This document shows positions 48,341 through 58,233 of a stretch of 64,000 bases of DNA, piece after piece. A model generated the notes under the pieces. The model was given only the letters and a program-made list of their open reading frames with translations. It did no database searches and had not been told where the DNA came from. The position numbers and the translations under genes were made by a program. This DNA is from Psychromonas sp. SA13A (GTDB lineage Bacteria > Pseudomonadota > Gammaproteobacteria > Enterobacterales > Psychromonadaceae), in NCBI RefSeq assembly GCF_011378715.1, contig NZ_WTKU01000015.1, positions 1-64,000 of the forward strand. The letters run 5' to 3'. Every line of letters begins with the position of its first letter. Positions within the stretch are counted from its first letter, which is position 1.

Positions 48341-48755
48341 TTTTTTACTCTACTGTTATTGATATTAACGCCAATAAATAACTGATCAATTTATTTGAAA
48401 AAATAGTCTAGGATTTTGAGGAACCTTCACAAAATGCCATAAAAAATAGGGAGTCATGTTTAAAGACTCTCTACTTGCTGCTAACTATTTTTACCGTCTA
48501 TTGGTGATCACTTCTTAACGTAATGGAATTTTATGAGCAATGATAAATGCATAAGAGCGCTATTTATCTAAACTTGAATTCAAATAAAAAGTGTACCACT
48601 TTACTGAGGATAATCAGATAGGATTAATAAAAGATTTTTGTTGAACCATAACTGCTATATCGCAACAAGGGCAACTTTGCCCTCACTGGTATTCGCGCAG
48701 TTACAATATGATGTAATGACGACTTTGATACAGAGTATTGCATGGGGTGATTATA
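48341..48755. other. intergenic region trmL-cpxR
   Basis: About 415 bases without a supported gene. A sensor kinase cpxA would be expected behind cpxR but is not here. A small hairpin (GAGTC/GACTC near 48451-48470) is seen. Confidence 0.5.
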
Positions 48756-49463
48756 TTAATGTTCATTTACTGAAGGTGCGTCATTATCTAACCACATATA
48801 ACCTCTGCCACGAAAGTTTTTTACCCTAATTTGACCATCTAAACGAGTAGGTAATTTACGACGTAAGTTACTTAAATGCATATCAATACTGCGGTCAAAT
48901 TTTTGTAATTTTTTACCTAAAACCTGTTCACTTAATGCTGATTTTTCCAATAACTGACCGGGATTGGTTAAGAATTTTTCTAATAACAATAATTCAGTAT
49001 TAGTAAGCTCAATGGTACGTTCTTGGCACAAGGCTTGTTGTTGACTAGGAAATAACTCAATATCTAAATGTGATATTTTATTATCTGCATTGCCTTTTTT
49101 GTATTGAATTCGTCGTAACATCACTTTAATTCGACCGGATAAATCACGCTCACTAAAAGGTTTGGTTAAATAATCATCTGCTCCCATTCCTAAGCTGATC
49201 ACTTGTTCGGTTTGATCATTTTCTGCTGTCAGCATTAATACTGGGGTATCCGTTTTTTGTCTTATTAGTTTTAGCATCTCAAAGCCAGACATACGTGGCA
49301 TTACCCCATCTAATATGATCAAATCGTAATCTTTTATTAAGAATTTATTTAAGCCTTCCTCGCCATCGTAGGCTGTTTCAACAATGAAACCTTCGGAAGT
49401 TAAGTTTTTATCGAGTAAGGAAACTAACTCTTTATCATCATCGATTAATAATAAATTTTTCAT
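48756..49463 (-). CDS. cpxR: orphan CpxR-like response regulator
   Basis: A 235-residue OmpR-type regulator. The start at 49463 (MKNLLLIDDDKELVSLLDKN) is the family start; the in-frame extension to 49526 is rejected. The receiver has the DDD acid pocket, the phospho-Asp in IILDGVMPRMSG and Lys in YLTKPFSERDL. The winged helix carries LSEQVLGKKLQKFDRSIDMH and LSNLRRKLP, close to E. coli CpxR. CpxR governs envelope stress genes. Here no cpxA kinase follows and no cpxP separates it from fieF. Confidence 0.88.
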   Translation of the reverse strand: MKNLLLIDDDKELVSLLDKNLTSEGFIVETAYDGEEGLNKFLIKDYDLIILDGVMPRMSGFEMLKLIRQKTDTPVLMLTAENDQTEQVISLGMGADDYLTKPFSERDLSGRIKVMLRRIQYKKGNADNKISHLDIELFPSQQQALCQERTIELTNTELLLLEKFLTNPGQLLEKSALSEQVLGKKLQKFDRSIDMHLSNLRRKLPTRLDGQIRVKNFRGRGYMWLDNDAPSVNEH

Positions 49464-49839
49464 TGTATAGCCTATGTAAATCGTGTGAATAGCAATATCA
49501 AGTAGCGAGTCTGCTTGAAGTGGCATTATTGTTATTTCAGGGAAAAGTAAGCTATGTTTAGCGTTTTATTTATTAAGATTTTTGTAAAAATGAATCTTAA
49601 ACTTGGCTCTGCATATTTAAGTAAATCAATGAATTCAATAGATTGACTACACTATACCCTATAAAGAGGTATATTGTAGGTCTCTATTTTATATCTTGCA
49701 CGTAAATGATTGAATAAATGATAATCTATTGAAGTAGGTCAACATAATTGCACTGATAAATAGGGGGAGTTTAATAAACTACAATATTTTCTATTTGTTA
49801 ATGTGCCTGCTTAACCATGATTTTTTATCGGTTCGAATT

Positions 49840-49923
49840 AAGTGCAATACTTGAAGTTAAAAGCGCAATATCTGAAGTTAAAAACGTAATACCTGAAGTT
49901 AAAACCGCAAGACTTCAAGTTAA
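49840..49923. repeat. four 21-bp direct repeats between cpxR and fieF
   Basis: Four exact-length units begin at 49840, 49861, 49882 and 49903, with the pattern AA-N-CGCAATA-CTGAAGTTAA. The unit size of 21 bases is two helical turns, so a bound protein would face one side. They lie 113 bases ahead of fieF and 377 ahead of cpxR. The rest of the 49464-50035 gap shows nothing else. Confidence 0.85.
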
Positions 49924-50035
49924 TCGTTTAAATTGAGTTATGTGTACTGCCTTTTCATTGTGTTGTCACTGCGTTTTGTTTATTAAATCTTAACGGGTAT
50001 AATAGCCAACCAACACTTTTTAGAGCTGTAATCTT

Positions 50036-50968
50036 GTGAAAAAAACACAACAACCTGAAGAATATGCATACTTAGTAAAACGAGCAGGTCAAGCAGCTAT
50101 TATTGCCGCCTCTTTATTGATTATTGTGAAGCTTGTTGCTTGGATGGTGACCGGATCATCAAGTATCCTTGCTGCGTTGACGGATTCATTAATGGATGTA
50201 ACCACTTCTATTATTAACCTTTTTGCAATTAAGGTTGCCCTACAGCCTGCCGATAAAGAGCACCGTTTTGGTCATGGCAAAGCAGAAAGCTTAGCCGGAT
50301 TAGTACAAGCCGCGTTTATTTCTGGGTCTTCTGTTTTCCTGATGATCAATGGTATTTCAGCGGTGATTAACAATCATCAAATCGTTGCTACTAATTTAGG
50401 GATCTCGGTGATGATCTTATCCTTAGTTGTGACGCTTGCATTAGTTTTCTTTCAAAGTTATGTGGTGAAAAAAACCAACAGCATGGCGATAAAAGCCGAT
50501 TCTTTACATTACCGAACTGATATTGTGCTGAATGGTGCGGTGTTATTGGCTATTGTTTTAGCTGGCTATGGTTGGGGGTGGGCTGATGGTGTGTTTGCCA
50601 TTGCAGTGAGCCTTTATATTTTACACGGTGCATGGGAAATCGGCAGCCAATCAATTGATGCTTTGATGGATAAACAACTCCCTCAAGAAGATAATGAGCT
50701 GATCCTTAAATTGGCTTATAAAGTAGAGGGCGTGCGTGGTGTGCATGATTTAAGAACACGTTCTTCCGGTTACATTAAATTTATACAATTACATCTAGAG
50801 TTAGATGATGGACAAAGCTTATATGATGCGCATAACAAAGCAGACAAGCTTGAGTTTGGCTTACAAGCCGCTTTTCCCGGTGCAGATATATTGATTCATC
50901 TTGACCCTATTTCTGTGGTACCGATAGAGAAACGAAATGAAGCAGTAAACATCGACGCACCGGTCTAG
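50036..50968 (+). CDS. fieF: cation diffusion facilitator FieF (YiiP type)
   Basis: A 310-residue inner-membrane Zn/Fe/Cd-proton antiporter. Six membrane segments lie in the first 215 residues. The transport site is present: two Asp in LTDSLMDVTTS and HYRTD in DSLHYRTDIVLN. The cytoplasmic domain ends with the His-rich metal sites (HLELDDGQSLYDAHNKAD). The GTG start at 50036 is used. In E. coli fieF also lies next to cpxP-cpxR. Confidence 0.95.
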   Translation: MKKTQQPEEYAYLVKRAGQAAIIAASLLIIVKLVAWMVTGSSSILAALTDSLMDVTTSIINLFAIKVALQPADKEHRFGHGKAESLAGLVQAAFISGSSVFLMINGISAVINNHQIVATNLGISVMILSLVVTLALVFFQSYVVKKTNSMAIKADSLHYRTDIVLNGAVLLAIVLAGYGWGWADGVFAIAVSLYILHGAWEIGSQSIDALMDKQLPQEDNELILKLAYKVEGVRGVHDLRTRSSGYIKFIQLHLELDDGQSLYDAHNKADKLEFGLQAAFPGADILIHLDPISVVPIEKRNEAVNIDAPV

Positions 50969-51028
50969 TACAGATATAAGATAAATATAGAACCGTATAA
51001 CATTGATTTGAAAGTTTAAGGGTAAAAA

Positions 51029-51808
51029 ATGGAAGACAAAATTAAAGATCTATGGAAAAAAATCAGGGAAGAAGCATGGGCAAGTTCGTCTAGTGAGCCT
51101 ATTTTGGCTAGCTTTTTTCACTCTACCATTTTAAACCATAAAAACTTATCATCAGCATTAAGTTACCAATTAGCTAATCGCTTAGATAGCCGTACTATGC
51201 CGGGTATATTAGTACGAGAAGTGATTGATGAAGCCTTTGAGCATGATCCAAGTATTTTAGAAAGTGCGATGGCCGATATTCTTGCTGTACAAGAGCGTGA
51301 CCCTGCCGTGGAAGACTATTCTATTCCGTTATTATATCTAAAGGGCTTTCATGCGATTCAAATCCATCGTGTAGCACATTGGTTATGGCAACAAAATCGT
51401 ATTGCATTAGCATTGTATTTACAAAATCGCAGCTCAGTTATCTTTGGTGTAGATGTACATCCTGCAGCGACTATTGGTAAAGGTATTATGTTTGACCATG
51501 CTACTGGCGTGGTGGTGGGTGAAACCGCGGTTATTGAAGATAACGTTTCAATCTTACAAGGTGTTACCTTAGGAGGCACAGGTAAGGAGAGCGGTGATCG
51601 TCATCCTAAAATTCGCCAAGGAGTTATGATTGGCGCGGGTGCAAAAGTATTGGGTAATATCGAAATCGGTATCGGAGCAAAAATAGGTGCGGGTAGTGTC
51701 GTTCTAGAGGCTGTGCCGGCTCATACTACCGTAGCAGGTGTACCGGCTAAAATTGTTGGTAGACCATCTTGTGATATGCCGTCGTTATCCATGGAACAGT
51801 GTTTGTGA
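51029..51808 (+). CDS. cysE: serine O-acetyltransferase
   Basis: A 259-residue enzyme, first step of cysteine synthesis from serine and acetyl-CoA. The N-terminal helical domain is followed by a left-handed beta helix of hexapeptide repeats, with the catalytic HPAATIGKGIMFDHATGVVV and GGTGKESGDRHPKI. The C-terminal tail ends SMEQCL, as expected for the peptide that binds CysK. It is likely in one transcript with fieF (60-base gap). Confidence 0.97.
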   Translation: MEDKIKDLWKKIREEAWASSSSEPILASFFHSTILNHKNLSSALSYQLANRLDSRTMPGILVREVIDEAFEHDPSILESAMADILAVQERDPAVEDYSIPLLYLKGFHAIQIHRVAHWLWQQNRIALALYLQNRSSVIFGVDVHPAATIGKGIMFDHATGVVVGETAVIEDNVSILQGVTLGGTGKESGDRHPKIRQGVMIGAGAKVLGNIEIGIGAKIGAGSVVLEAVPAHTTVAGVPAKIVGRPSCDMPSLSMEQCL

Positions 51809-51890
51809 ATAGCTCGCTTGCCCGTTATAAATAACGGGCTTGGCAAATTCAATCTTGAGTTGCTTAAATCCTAAATTGCTTAAATACTAA

Positions 51891-52112
51891 TTATTCTGAG
51901 TCAACATACGCAAAGCGTGGTTGGCTTTTCCCCTCTATTTCGACATTTTCTACAAACATTGCTAAGGGTCTTACCCATAAATCGCCTTGTCCATATAAAG
52001 GTCGGTAAATGACCATTTCTTCTTCAGTTTCACTGTGAAAAGCTATTCCTTCAACTTGATAAAAGCTGCCTTTATAATGTTGGTATTTACCCATTTGTAA
52101 TTGTTTTGACAT
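51891..52112 (-). CDS. DUF1653 family protein
   Basis: A 73-residue protein from the ATG at 52112 (MSKQLQMGKYQHYKGSFYQV); an in-frame extension to 52202 has no family likeness and is rejected. The GKYQHYKG...VEGIAFHSETEEEMVIYRPL...WVRPLAMF pattern fits DUF1653, a small beta-barrel-like domain of unknown function. Confidence 0.9.
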   Translation of the reverse strand: MSKQLQMGKYQHYKGSFYQVEGIAFHSETEEEMVIYRPLYGQGDLWVRPLAMFVENVEIEGKSQPRFAYVDSE

Positions 52113-52283
52113 TTTATTACCTAAAAAATTAAAAAAATTGCAGATTAGACTAACATACTTCAACTTTAAAGAGGAATTGGCGGTTTTTTCCATAAAAATC
52201 AAAACAAAGGTTGAATAAGCGTCTTGGAATGCTTATTCTCGTTGCATTCCAGTTAACAACTACTTTGTATTAAGGGACTCCAA

Positions 52284-52517
52284 ATGACATTTGAGCTATT
52301 AGAAAAATTAGAAAACAAAATCAACCAAGCTGTAGAGACAATTGCACTACTGCAAATGGAAATTGAAGAACTTAAAGAAGATAAAGTTAATCTAGCAAAC
52401 AAAACTGAACAATTACAATCTGACAACGAACGTTTGAATGCTGAGCATCAACAATGGCAAGATCGTTTAAGCGCTTTAGTGGGTAAGATTGAACAAGCTG
52501 AAGAGAATGTTGAATAA
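52284..52517 (+). CDS. zapB: cell division protein ZapB
   Basis: A 77-residue, all-helical coiled coil (MTFELLEKLENKINQAVETI, then IEELKEDKVNLANKTEQLQ), length as in E. coli (81). It binds ZapA and helps Z-ring assembly and MatP-linked chromosome alignment. A strong terminator follows. Confidence 0.94.
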   Translation: MTFELLEKLENKINQAVETIALLQMEIEELKEDKVNLANKTEQLQSDNERLNAEHQQWQDRLSALVGKIEQAEENVE

Positions 52518-52605
52518 TTGATAATCGATTTTTTGGACTCTATTTTAAAACGAATAATTGTTTGATTAAATAACTGATCACAAGTTAAACGTTAAAAAGA
52601 AGCAT

Positions 52606-52635
52606 TAAAAAAGCCCAATTAAATTGGGCTTTTTT
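52606..52635. terminator. rho-independent terminator of zapB
   Basis: AAGCCCAATT pairs with AATTGGGCTT, with A- and T-runs on both sides. Confidence 0.9.
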
Positions 52636-52643
52636 GTGTCTAT

Positions 52644-52699
52644 TACATTGCTACTTAATGCGAAGGTTAATTACATTGCTACTTAATGCAAAGGTTAAT
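52644..52699. repeat. 28-bp direct repeat, two copies
   Basis: TACATTGCTACTTAATGC followed by (G or A)AAGGTTAAT is present twice head to tail (52644-52671, 52672-52699), with a single difference. It lies between the zapB terminator and the rraA stop. Confidence 0.85.
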
Positions 52700-52766
52700 T
52701 AATGTAAAGGCTATGCTCATTGTTTGGAGTGATTCTATGAGTCGCCAATACCACTAACTAAAAACG

Positions 52767-53294
52767 CTAGAACACATCTTCTTCATCGGCATCTTCAGTT
52801 TCTAAAACTAAAGGCTCTGGAGAAATAACGATACCTGTACTATCGGCATATAAAAAGTCTTCAGGTAAAAAAGTCACCCCAGCAAAATTCACCGGTGAGT
52901 TAATTTCACCCACTTCGTTATCATCTGCACCGACTGGCATTGCAGTAATCGCTTGAATGCCAATATCTAATTCTTCTAGTGTGTCTACTTCACGTACACA
53001 ACCGTTAACTACAATACCTTCCCAACCATTTTCCACGGCTAAATCGGCAATATGTGCATTAATTAGGGCACGACGTAAAGAGCCGCCACCATCAATCAGT
53101 AATACTTTACCTGCACCATTTTCTTCTAATGCTTTATATATTAAACCAACAGACTCAAAGCATTTAATGGTTACCACTTCCCCCGCAAAGGAGTTACGCC
53201 CACCAAAATTAGTTAATAGTGGTTCTGCGACGTCAATGGTATCCGCGTAGATATCACATAAAACAGAGGTATTGTATTGCATATGCATGCTCAC
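52767..53294 (-). CDS. rraA: regulator of ribonuclease E activity A
   Basis: A 175-residue protein that binds RNase E and dampens RNA decay. The family blocks are [40 protein letters not shown] and [20 protein letters not shown]. ATGs at 53294, 53288 and 53282 are in frame; 53282 ([10 protein letters not shown]) fits E. coli best. An acidic tail ([11 protein letters not shown]) is added at the end. Confidence 0.95.
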   Translation of the reverse strand: MSMHMQYNTSVLCDIYADTIDVAEPLLTNFGGRNSFAGEVVTIKCFESVGLIYKALEENGAGKVLLIDGGGSLRRALINAHIADLAVENGWEGIVVNGCVREVDTLEELDIGIQAITAMPVGADDNEVGEINSPVNFAGVTFLPEDFLYADSTGIVISPEPLVLETEDADEEDVF

Positions 53295-53389
53295 TTTTAA
53301 TGATGAAGTATAAGTTCAGTATAAACGTAACACACTCTATTTCAATCTTATTCTCTGATATTTGTCGAAAATTAGAGCAATCTTTTAAG

Positions 53390-53848
53390 TTAGTCTAATT
53401 CGTCAAAAGTACTGCGTTCAAAGGACTTCTCACAGTAGTGACACTTTAGTTTTAAGGTGCTTTTTTGTTTAACATAAAAGCGTGTTTGAACCGGTTCATT
53501 ATGGCTAATACAATTGCTATTAGGGCAGGCAAGAACACCAATAAATGAGCTTGGTAATTGCACCTGAAATTTATTAACCACTTTAAAATCTTTAATTTGA
53601 TTAATGGTTGCATTAGGTGCAAATAAAGCTAATTGATTCGCTTGTTGATCATTAAAGAATGTATTTTCGATTTTAATTAAATCTTTACCCTGACCATTAT
53701 GTGTTGCAAGGTTTAAACCGATGGTTATTTTTTCATTGGTCTGTGTAAATTTAAAAAATTTTAGTATTTTTACACCCTGCTGTGCTGGAATATGGTCAAT
53801 CACCGAACCGTGTTCAATTGCTTCTACTTGTAATTTTTTTTGCATCAT
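53390..53848 (-). CDS. pyrI: aspartate carbamoyltransferase regulatory chain
   Basis: A 152-residue regulatory subunit that binds CTP/ATP. The zinc domain has four Cys (CPNSNC, then CHYCEKSF). The N-terminal allosteric domain starts [20 protein letters not shown]. It follows pyrB after 6 bases and shares its transcript. Confidence 0.97.
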   Translation of the reverse strand: MMQKKLQVEAIEHGSVIDHIPAQQGVKILKFFKFTQTNEKITIGLNLATHNGQGKDLIKIENTFFNDQQANQLALFAPNATINQIKDFKVVNKFQVQLPSSFIGVLACPNSNCISHNEPVQTRFYVKQKSTLKLKCHYCEKSFERSTFDELD

Positions 53849-53854
53849 AAAACC

Positions 53855-54790
53855 TTAAGCGTTTGCTTGAAAATGATTGCTTAATAATAAAGCAAGTAAT
53901 GCTTGGCGTGCATACACCCCATTTTGCGCTTGCTGAAAATAATACGCATAGGGCGTGTCGTCGACATCTATATTGATTTCATCAACGCGTGGCAAAGGGT
54001 GTAAGACTTTCAGGTTGTCTCTAACATTACCTAGCATGCTGGCATTTAATAAAAAAGCTGACTTCATATGCTGGTATTCTGTTTCATCAAAGCGTTCTTT
54101 TTGCACCCTGGTCATATATAAAATATCCAGTTCATCGACCACTTCTTCAATGCTGCTGTGCAGAGAAAAATTGATATTACGTTCATTCAGCTCTTCGATA
54201 ATATAATCAGGCATAGCTAACGCTTCGGGCGAAATAAAGTAGAAGTTACAATTAAATAAGGATAAAGCTTGCGCTAAAGAATGCACGGTTCGCCCATATT
54301 TAAGGTCGCCAACAAAGGCAATATTTAGATTATCTAAGGTTGCCTGTGTTTCATAAATGGTGAACAAATCCAAGAGAGTTTGCGTGGGATGTTGGTTAGA
54401 ACCATCACCGCCATTAATTACTGGGATTTCAGTAAACTCAGAAGCTAAACGCGCTGCTCCTTCCTGTGGATGACGCATAAAAAAAGCATCCGCATAGGAC
54501 GCAATAATTTTTACCGAATCGGCCAGTGTTTCACCTTTTTGTGCCAATGATGTATTACCACCACTATCAAATCCAATGACGCTGCCACCTAAACGTTGTA
54601 CTGCTGTTTCAAAGGATAAACGAGTTCGCGTTGAGGCTTCAAAAAAGCAACTTGCTATCACTTTGTTTTTTAACAGTTCAGGTTGTGGAGTTTGTTTTAA
54701 GGAGTGGGCAGTTTGAAGGATTAGTTCTAGGTCTGAACGTGATAAATCAGCAATGGAGATAATATTTTTTTGGTATAACGGATTATTCAT
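53855..54790 (-). CDS. pyrB: aspartate carbamoyltransferase catalytic chain
   Basis: A 311-residue enzyme, first committed step of pyrimidine synthesis. The carbamoyl phosphate site [18 protein letters not shown], the [13 protein letters not shown] loop and [11 protein letters not shown] are present. The pyrBI order is enterobacterial. I do not see a clear pyrL-like leader peptide with a U-rich attenuator before the start; the leader overlaps the divergent dacB start region. Confidence 0.98.
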   Translation of the reverse strand: MNNPLYQKNIISIADLSRSDLELILQTAHSLKQTPQPELLKNKVIASCFFEASTRTRLSFETAVQRLGGSVIGFDSGGNTSLAQKGETLADSVKIIASYADAFFMRHPQEGAARLASEFTEIPVINGGDGSNQHPTQTLLDLFTIYETQATLDNLNIAFVGDLKYGRTVHSLAQALSLFNCNFYFISPEALAMPDYIIEELNERNINFSLHSSIEEVVDELDILYMTRVQKERFDETEYQHMKSAFLLNASMLGNVRDNLKVLHPLPRVDEINIDVDDTPYAYYFQQAQNGVYARQALLALLLSNHFQANA

Positions 54791-54961
54791 TTTTTCACAC
54801 TCATGTTGTCGGCCATGTTATTCGGATAAGTGAAGCAGATAATGGCAAAAATTATATCACTATCAATTGCTTTTGTTGTTATTAATCCTACTAAATTTTG
54901 ATCGCATGGGTTGCTGATAAAGGTTATCCTCAAAATTGATTTTCTGGTTGAGTGGTTTGAG

Positions 54962-56416
54962 ATGTTAAAAGTTTGTTTATTAATAATAAGTAGTATTTTT
55001 TGTACAGGTGTCATCGCGCGAGAATGGCAGGATTTACAGGCATTATTGCCAAAGGGTACTCAGGTTTCATATTTAGTTATCGATGCTAAAACAAAAATTA
55101 AAGTCGCTTCTTTTCAAGAAGAGTCATTAAGAACACCAGCTAGCGTTCAAAAGCTACTGACGGCGACTACCGCTAAGTTGTATTTGGGTGAAAAATATCG
55201 TTATCAAACGGTTATTAAAGGCGATAAAAAAGCGATTAAGAAAGGCCAGTATCAAGGTGACATTAGTTTATATTTTAGTGGAGACCCAACTTTAACGCGG
55301 CAGCATATCCGTAAATTATTACGCGCTCTTAAAGCACAAGGGATCAATCGTATTAAGGGAAACTTCTTACTCAATAACAGTCAATTTAATGGTTATCAGT
55401 GGAGTGATGGTCAAGCATGGAACGACTTAGGTGTATGTTATACAGCACCAGCTAATGCCATCATTGTTAATAGAAACTGTGTGTTAGGTAATTTAAGTTT
55501 AGCCAGTGCTGATGCCACCAAAGCAACCCTGTTTATTCCAAGTTATGAGCCAGTGGAGATTAGTAGTGATGTGTCTGTTGTGTCTAAAGCACAACGTGCA
55601 GAGCAATTTTGTGCGCTAGAAGTGACTCGCAACAGCAATAATAATTATCACCTTTGGGGCTGTATGGTGCCGAGAAAACGTGCTTTTCCTTTAGCCTTTG
55701 CAGTTACTGATCCTAATACTTATGCACAGCGAATCATTACAAGTGAACTACAGCAAGTAGGGATCTCGTTAGCGGGGACAGTAAAAATTGATTCACAGCC
55801 GATAACACCCGAGCTAAAACTAGATCCTGCATCGACGTTAGCGCTTTATCAATCGCCTTTATTAGATGTGTTATTGCAACAAATGATGAAAGAGTCCGAT
55901 AACTTAATTGCTGATAGCTTATTTAAAACTATTGGTGCTCATTATTTTCACCAACCTGGTAACTTTCGTAATGGCTCTCAGGCGATGAAAGCGATCCTTA
56001 AAGAACATGGTATTGACCTTGAAAATGCTTATATAGCAGATGGCTCTGGTTTATCTAGACACAACTTAATGAGCGCCGAATTATTTATGTCTGTGATGAA
56101 GTTTGTTTATACGCAGGATAAGCAATTAGGGTTAATCAATAGTTTTGCCATTGCCGGTATCGATGGCACTTTAAAGTATCACCGTGGCGTTAATACAGCT
56201 GCACTTAAAGGTAAGGTGATTGCTAAAACAGGTTCCTTAAAGGGCGTTGCTAATTTAGTCGGACTTGTGAAAGGTGAAGCAGGGGACAGATTATTTGTGC
56301 TAATGCTTAACGGATATAATCCAGAAAATAGCTCCGTGGACGCTAATATTCCTCGCCATCAAAAAGCGTCTGTGTATTTATTTGAAAAAGCCTTTTTTGA
56401 GCGCATTTTAGATTAA
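54962..56416 (+). CDS. dacB: D-alanyl-D-alanine carboxypeptidase/endopeptidase (PBP4)
   Basis: A 484-residue periplasmic class C penicillin-binding protein. The ATG at 54962 (MLKVCLLIISSIFCTGVIAR) gives a signal peptide; an upstream TTG at 54911 is rejected. The motifs are SVQK (in TPASVQKLLTA), SDN (in MKESDNLIADS) and KTG (in IAKTGSLKGVANL). The insert domain between SxxK and SxN is present. It is divergent from pyrB. Confidence 0.96.
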   Translation: MLKVCLLIISSIFCTGVIAREWQDLQALLPKGTQVSYLVIDAKTKIKVASFQEESLRTPASVQKLLTATTAKLYLGEKYRYQTVIKGDKKAIKKGQYQGDISLYFSGDPTLTRQHIRKLLRALKAQGINRIKGNFLLNNSQFNGYQWSDGQAWNDLGVCYTAPANAIIVNRNCVLGNLSLASADATKATLFIPSYEPVEISSDVSVVSKAQRAEQFCALEVTRNSNNNYHLWGCMVPRKRAFPLAFAVTDPNTYAQRIITSELQQVGISLAGTVKIDSQPITPELKLDPASTLALYQSPLLDVLLQQMMKESDNLIADSLFKTIGAHYFHQPGNFRNGSQAMKAILKEHGIDLENAYIADGSGLSRHNLMSAELFMSVMKFVYTQDKQLGLINSFAIAGIDGTLKYHRGVNTAALKGKVIAKTGSLKGVANLVGLVKGEAGDRLFVLMLNGYNPENSSVDANIPRHQKASVYLFEKAFFERILD

Positions 56417-56437
56417 TGTGTGAAGTTTTTATATTGT

Positions 56438-56468
56438 GGATTACTCAATCATCTGCATTGAGTAATCC
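56438..56468. terminator. perfect 12-bp hairpin between convergent genes
   Basis: GGATTACTCAAT pairs with ATTGAGTAATCC around seven bases, placed between the stops of dacB and the lipoprotein gene. It lacks a strong T-run, so its ending role is inferred. Confidence 0.6.
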
Positions 56469-56475
56469 ATTCAAG

Positions 56476-58026
56476 CTATTTAATTGGGAACCACTTATTG
56501 GGTTTACCTTGGCTGAATAAAACCACACCAGTGGGTTCTGGTAACTGTTCTGAACTTGCTATTTTATGTATTTTCAATGGATAGCTTAAACCGTCAAATT
56601 CTAACTGTGACCACTGTTGACCTTTTTTCGAGGCTAAGCTTTGCCATGAAAAATGCTGGCTTTTAGCAACCGTGATCGGTGCGTAAACTCTTGATATACG
56701 GCTTGAAAAAACAAGGTTATCGTCTTTTGATTCAAACACTATCATTTCACAGCCAGTACTAGAGCACCAATCTAAAAAGGCGATAGCTTCATCTTGCCCA
56801 TCTCCATTTAAATCGAACCTAACTGAACTAAATTTAGTCTGTTTAGGGTCGGTTCTATGAATTTTAAAATATTGACGTAATGCTGCTTGTACTTCCGTAT
56901 CTATTTGCATTTTAGGCGCAATGTTTTGAGCGGTAAACTGACGCGTAATTTGTACAGTTTCATCTTCAGATAAACCAGCCTGTAAATTCATTTTTTTAAA
57001 GGTTAAAGGAGTAGCAAATGAAGTTTGTATATTACTTATATTAATCGCATTGCTTGAAATACTTAAACCACTTTGTTTGAAGATGATTTCTTCTTGTATC
57101 GGTTGATCACCTTGCTGCGCGAGCATGACGACAACATTGTCTGGTGTATTACTTTTCCAATAACCTGTTTTTATAATTTGGTAAGGTTTATTACCTTGTA
57201 CATATTCGGCGCTATGATTTTCATTTAAGGTCAAATTAATTGCTGGGGATTGATTGGTTGCTGCTTTTAAGTAGTAACCTGCAAAGGTAGTAGAAGTTTC
57301 TAACCAACCAGGTTGGCCACAGCCGCTAAAGTGTCCATAAACGGTTTCTGCTTCAGTGATATATCCCCAATATTCTTTATCGTCAGACATATAACAATGC
57401 CCAGGTTGAATATTTAAAGCTAACTGTTGGCCTTCAGCATTGCTGCTTTTTAAGTGGTTAATTTGTGTTGCTTCGAAGTTAGCGTTGCCTAATAGGTAAG
57501 ATTGATTACTGGCTTTTGTCGCAAAAAATAACTGGTTGTCGTGCATATTAATACGCCAGTAGGGATCTTCTCCTTTTGCTTTAAAACGAAAGGTATTAAG
57601 TGGTTTAGCGCATTGTAATGAGGATTGTGCTAAAGCCATATGATGAATTCTATCAACACGTAATGCTACGGGATTTTTAGCTCGTTTGTTGGTCGTAAAG
57701 TTGATTTCACCTGCAAATTCAATATAAACGGGCTGTTGTGCATTGTTACTTATTTTTTTATAGATGGTCGCTAATTCAGTATCTGTGACAATAGTATATT
57801 GCTGATCATCTTCGCAGGCTTGAAAATAAAATTGATTATTCTCTGTAGTCAGTTGTCCCCTAAAACTATTCTCTAATATGCTTGAAAATGCTTTATGAAC
57901 CACTTCCTTTGTAAGTTGCGGTGTGCTTGTTTGAGGTTTGTTTTGCGATTGCGGCTGAGTAATAGTACATGCAGATAAAATGAGCGCAAAAGGAGCGGTA
58001 AAAAATAAAGACTGGAAAAAACGCAT
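56476..58026 (-). CDS. putative lipoprotein (COG3650-like), 516 residues
   Basis: The N-terminal FALILSACTITQ is a lipobox, so the mature protein starts at Cys-20 and is likely outer-membrane bound. A middle part (FRFKAKGEDPYWRINMHDNQ) resembles the GxxPFW block of the COG3650 family. The C-terminal third carries VRFDLNGDGQDEAIAFLDWC, an EF-hand-like or FG-GAP-like calcium loop. The length is larger than typical members. The function is unknown. Confidence 0.75.
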   Translation of the reverse strand: MRFFQSLFFTAPFALILSACTITQPQSQNKPQTSTPQLTKEVVHKAFSSILENSFRGQLTTENNQFYFQACEDDQQYTIVTDTELATIYKKISNNAQQPVYIEFAGEINFTTNKRAKNPVALRVDRIHHMALAQSSLQCAKPLNTFRFKAKGEDPYWRINMHDNQLFFATKASNQSYLLGNANFEATQINHLKSSNAEGQQLALNIQPGHCYMSDDKEYWGYITEAETVYGHFSGCGQPGWLETSTTFAGYYLKAATNQSPAINLTLNENHSAEYVQGNKPYQIIKTGYWKSNTPDNVVVMLAQQGDQPIQEEIIFKQSGLSISSNAINISNIQTSFATPLTFKKMNLQAGLSEDETVQITRQFTAQNIAPKMQIDTEVQAALRQYFKIHRTDPKQTKFSSVRFDLNGDGQDEAIAFLDWCSSTGCEMIVFESKDDNLVFSSRISRVYAPITVAKSQHFSWQSLASKKGQQWSQLEFDGLSYPLKIHKIASSEQLPEPTGVVLFSQGKPNKWFPIK

Positions 58027-58233
58027 AATTGACCTCTGGCAGCATCTGCTAATAAAAATAAATAATGCATACTATAACAGGATGTTAGCGGCACTCTTTA
58101 ATTAACTTCGCATTTTATAGAAAAGTTAATTACCGAGTGCTAAAAAATCAATTGAGGTCGTTAGTGAAGGTAAGAGTCGCAGTTAAATAGCCCTAAGGCA
58201 AACTACTAACTCTTAGCTTACTAACTTAGCAAT

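Noticed and set aside
48638-48829. 63-residue plus-strand frame
   Set aside because: It runs into the antisense of cpxR, with no likeness and no ribosome site.
54787-55014. pyrBI leader peptide candidate (minus strand)
   Set aside because: It overlaps the dacB start, has no U-rich run with a paired terminator, and looks like the shadow of dacB.
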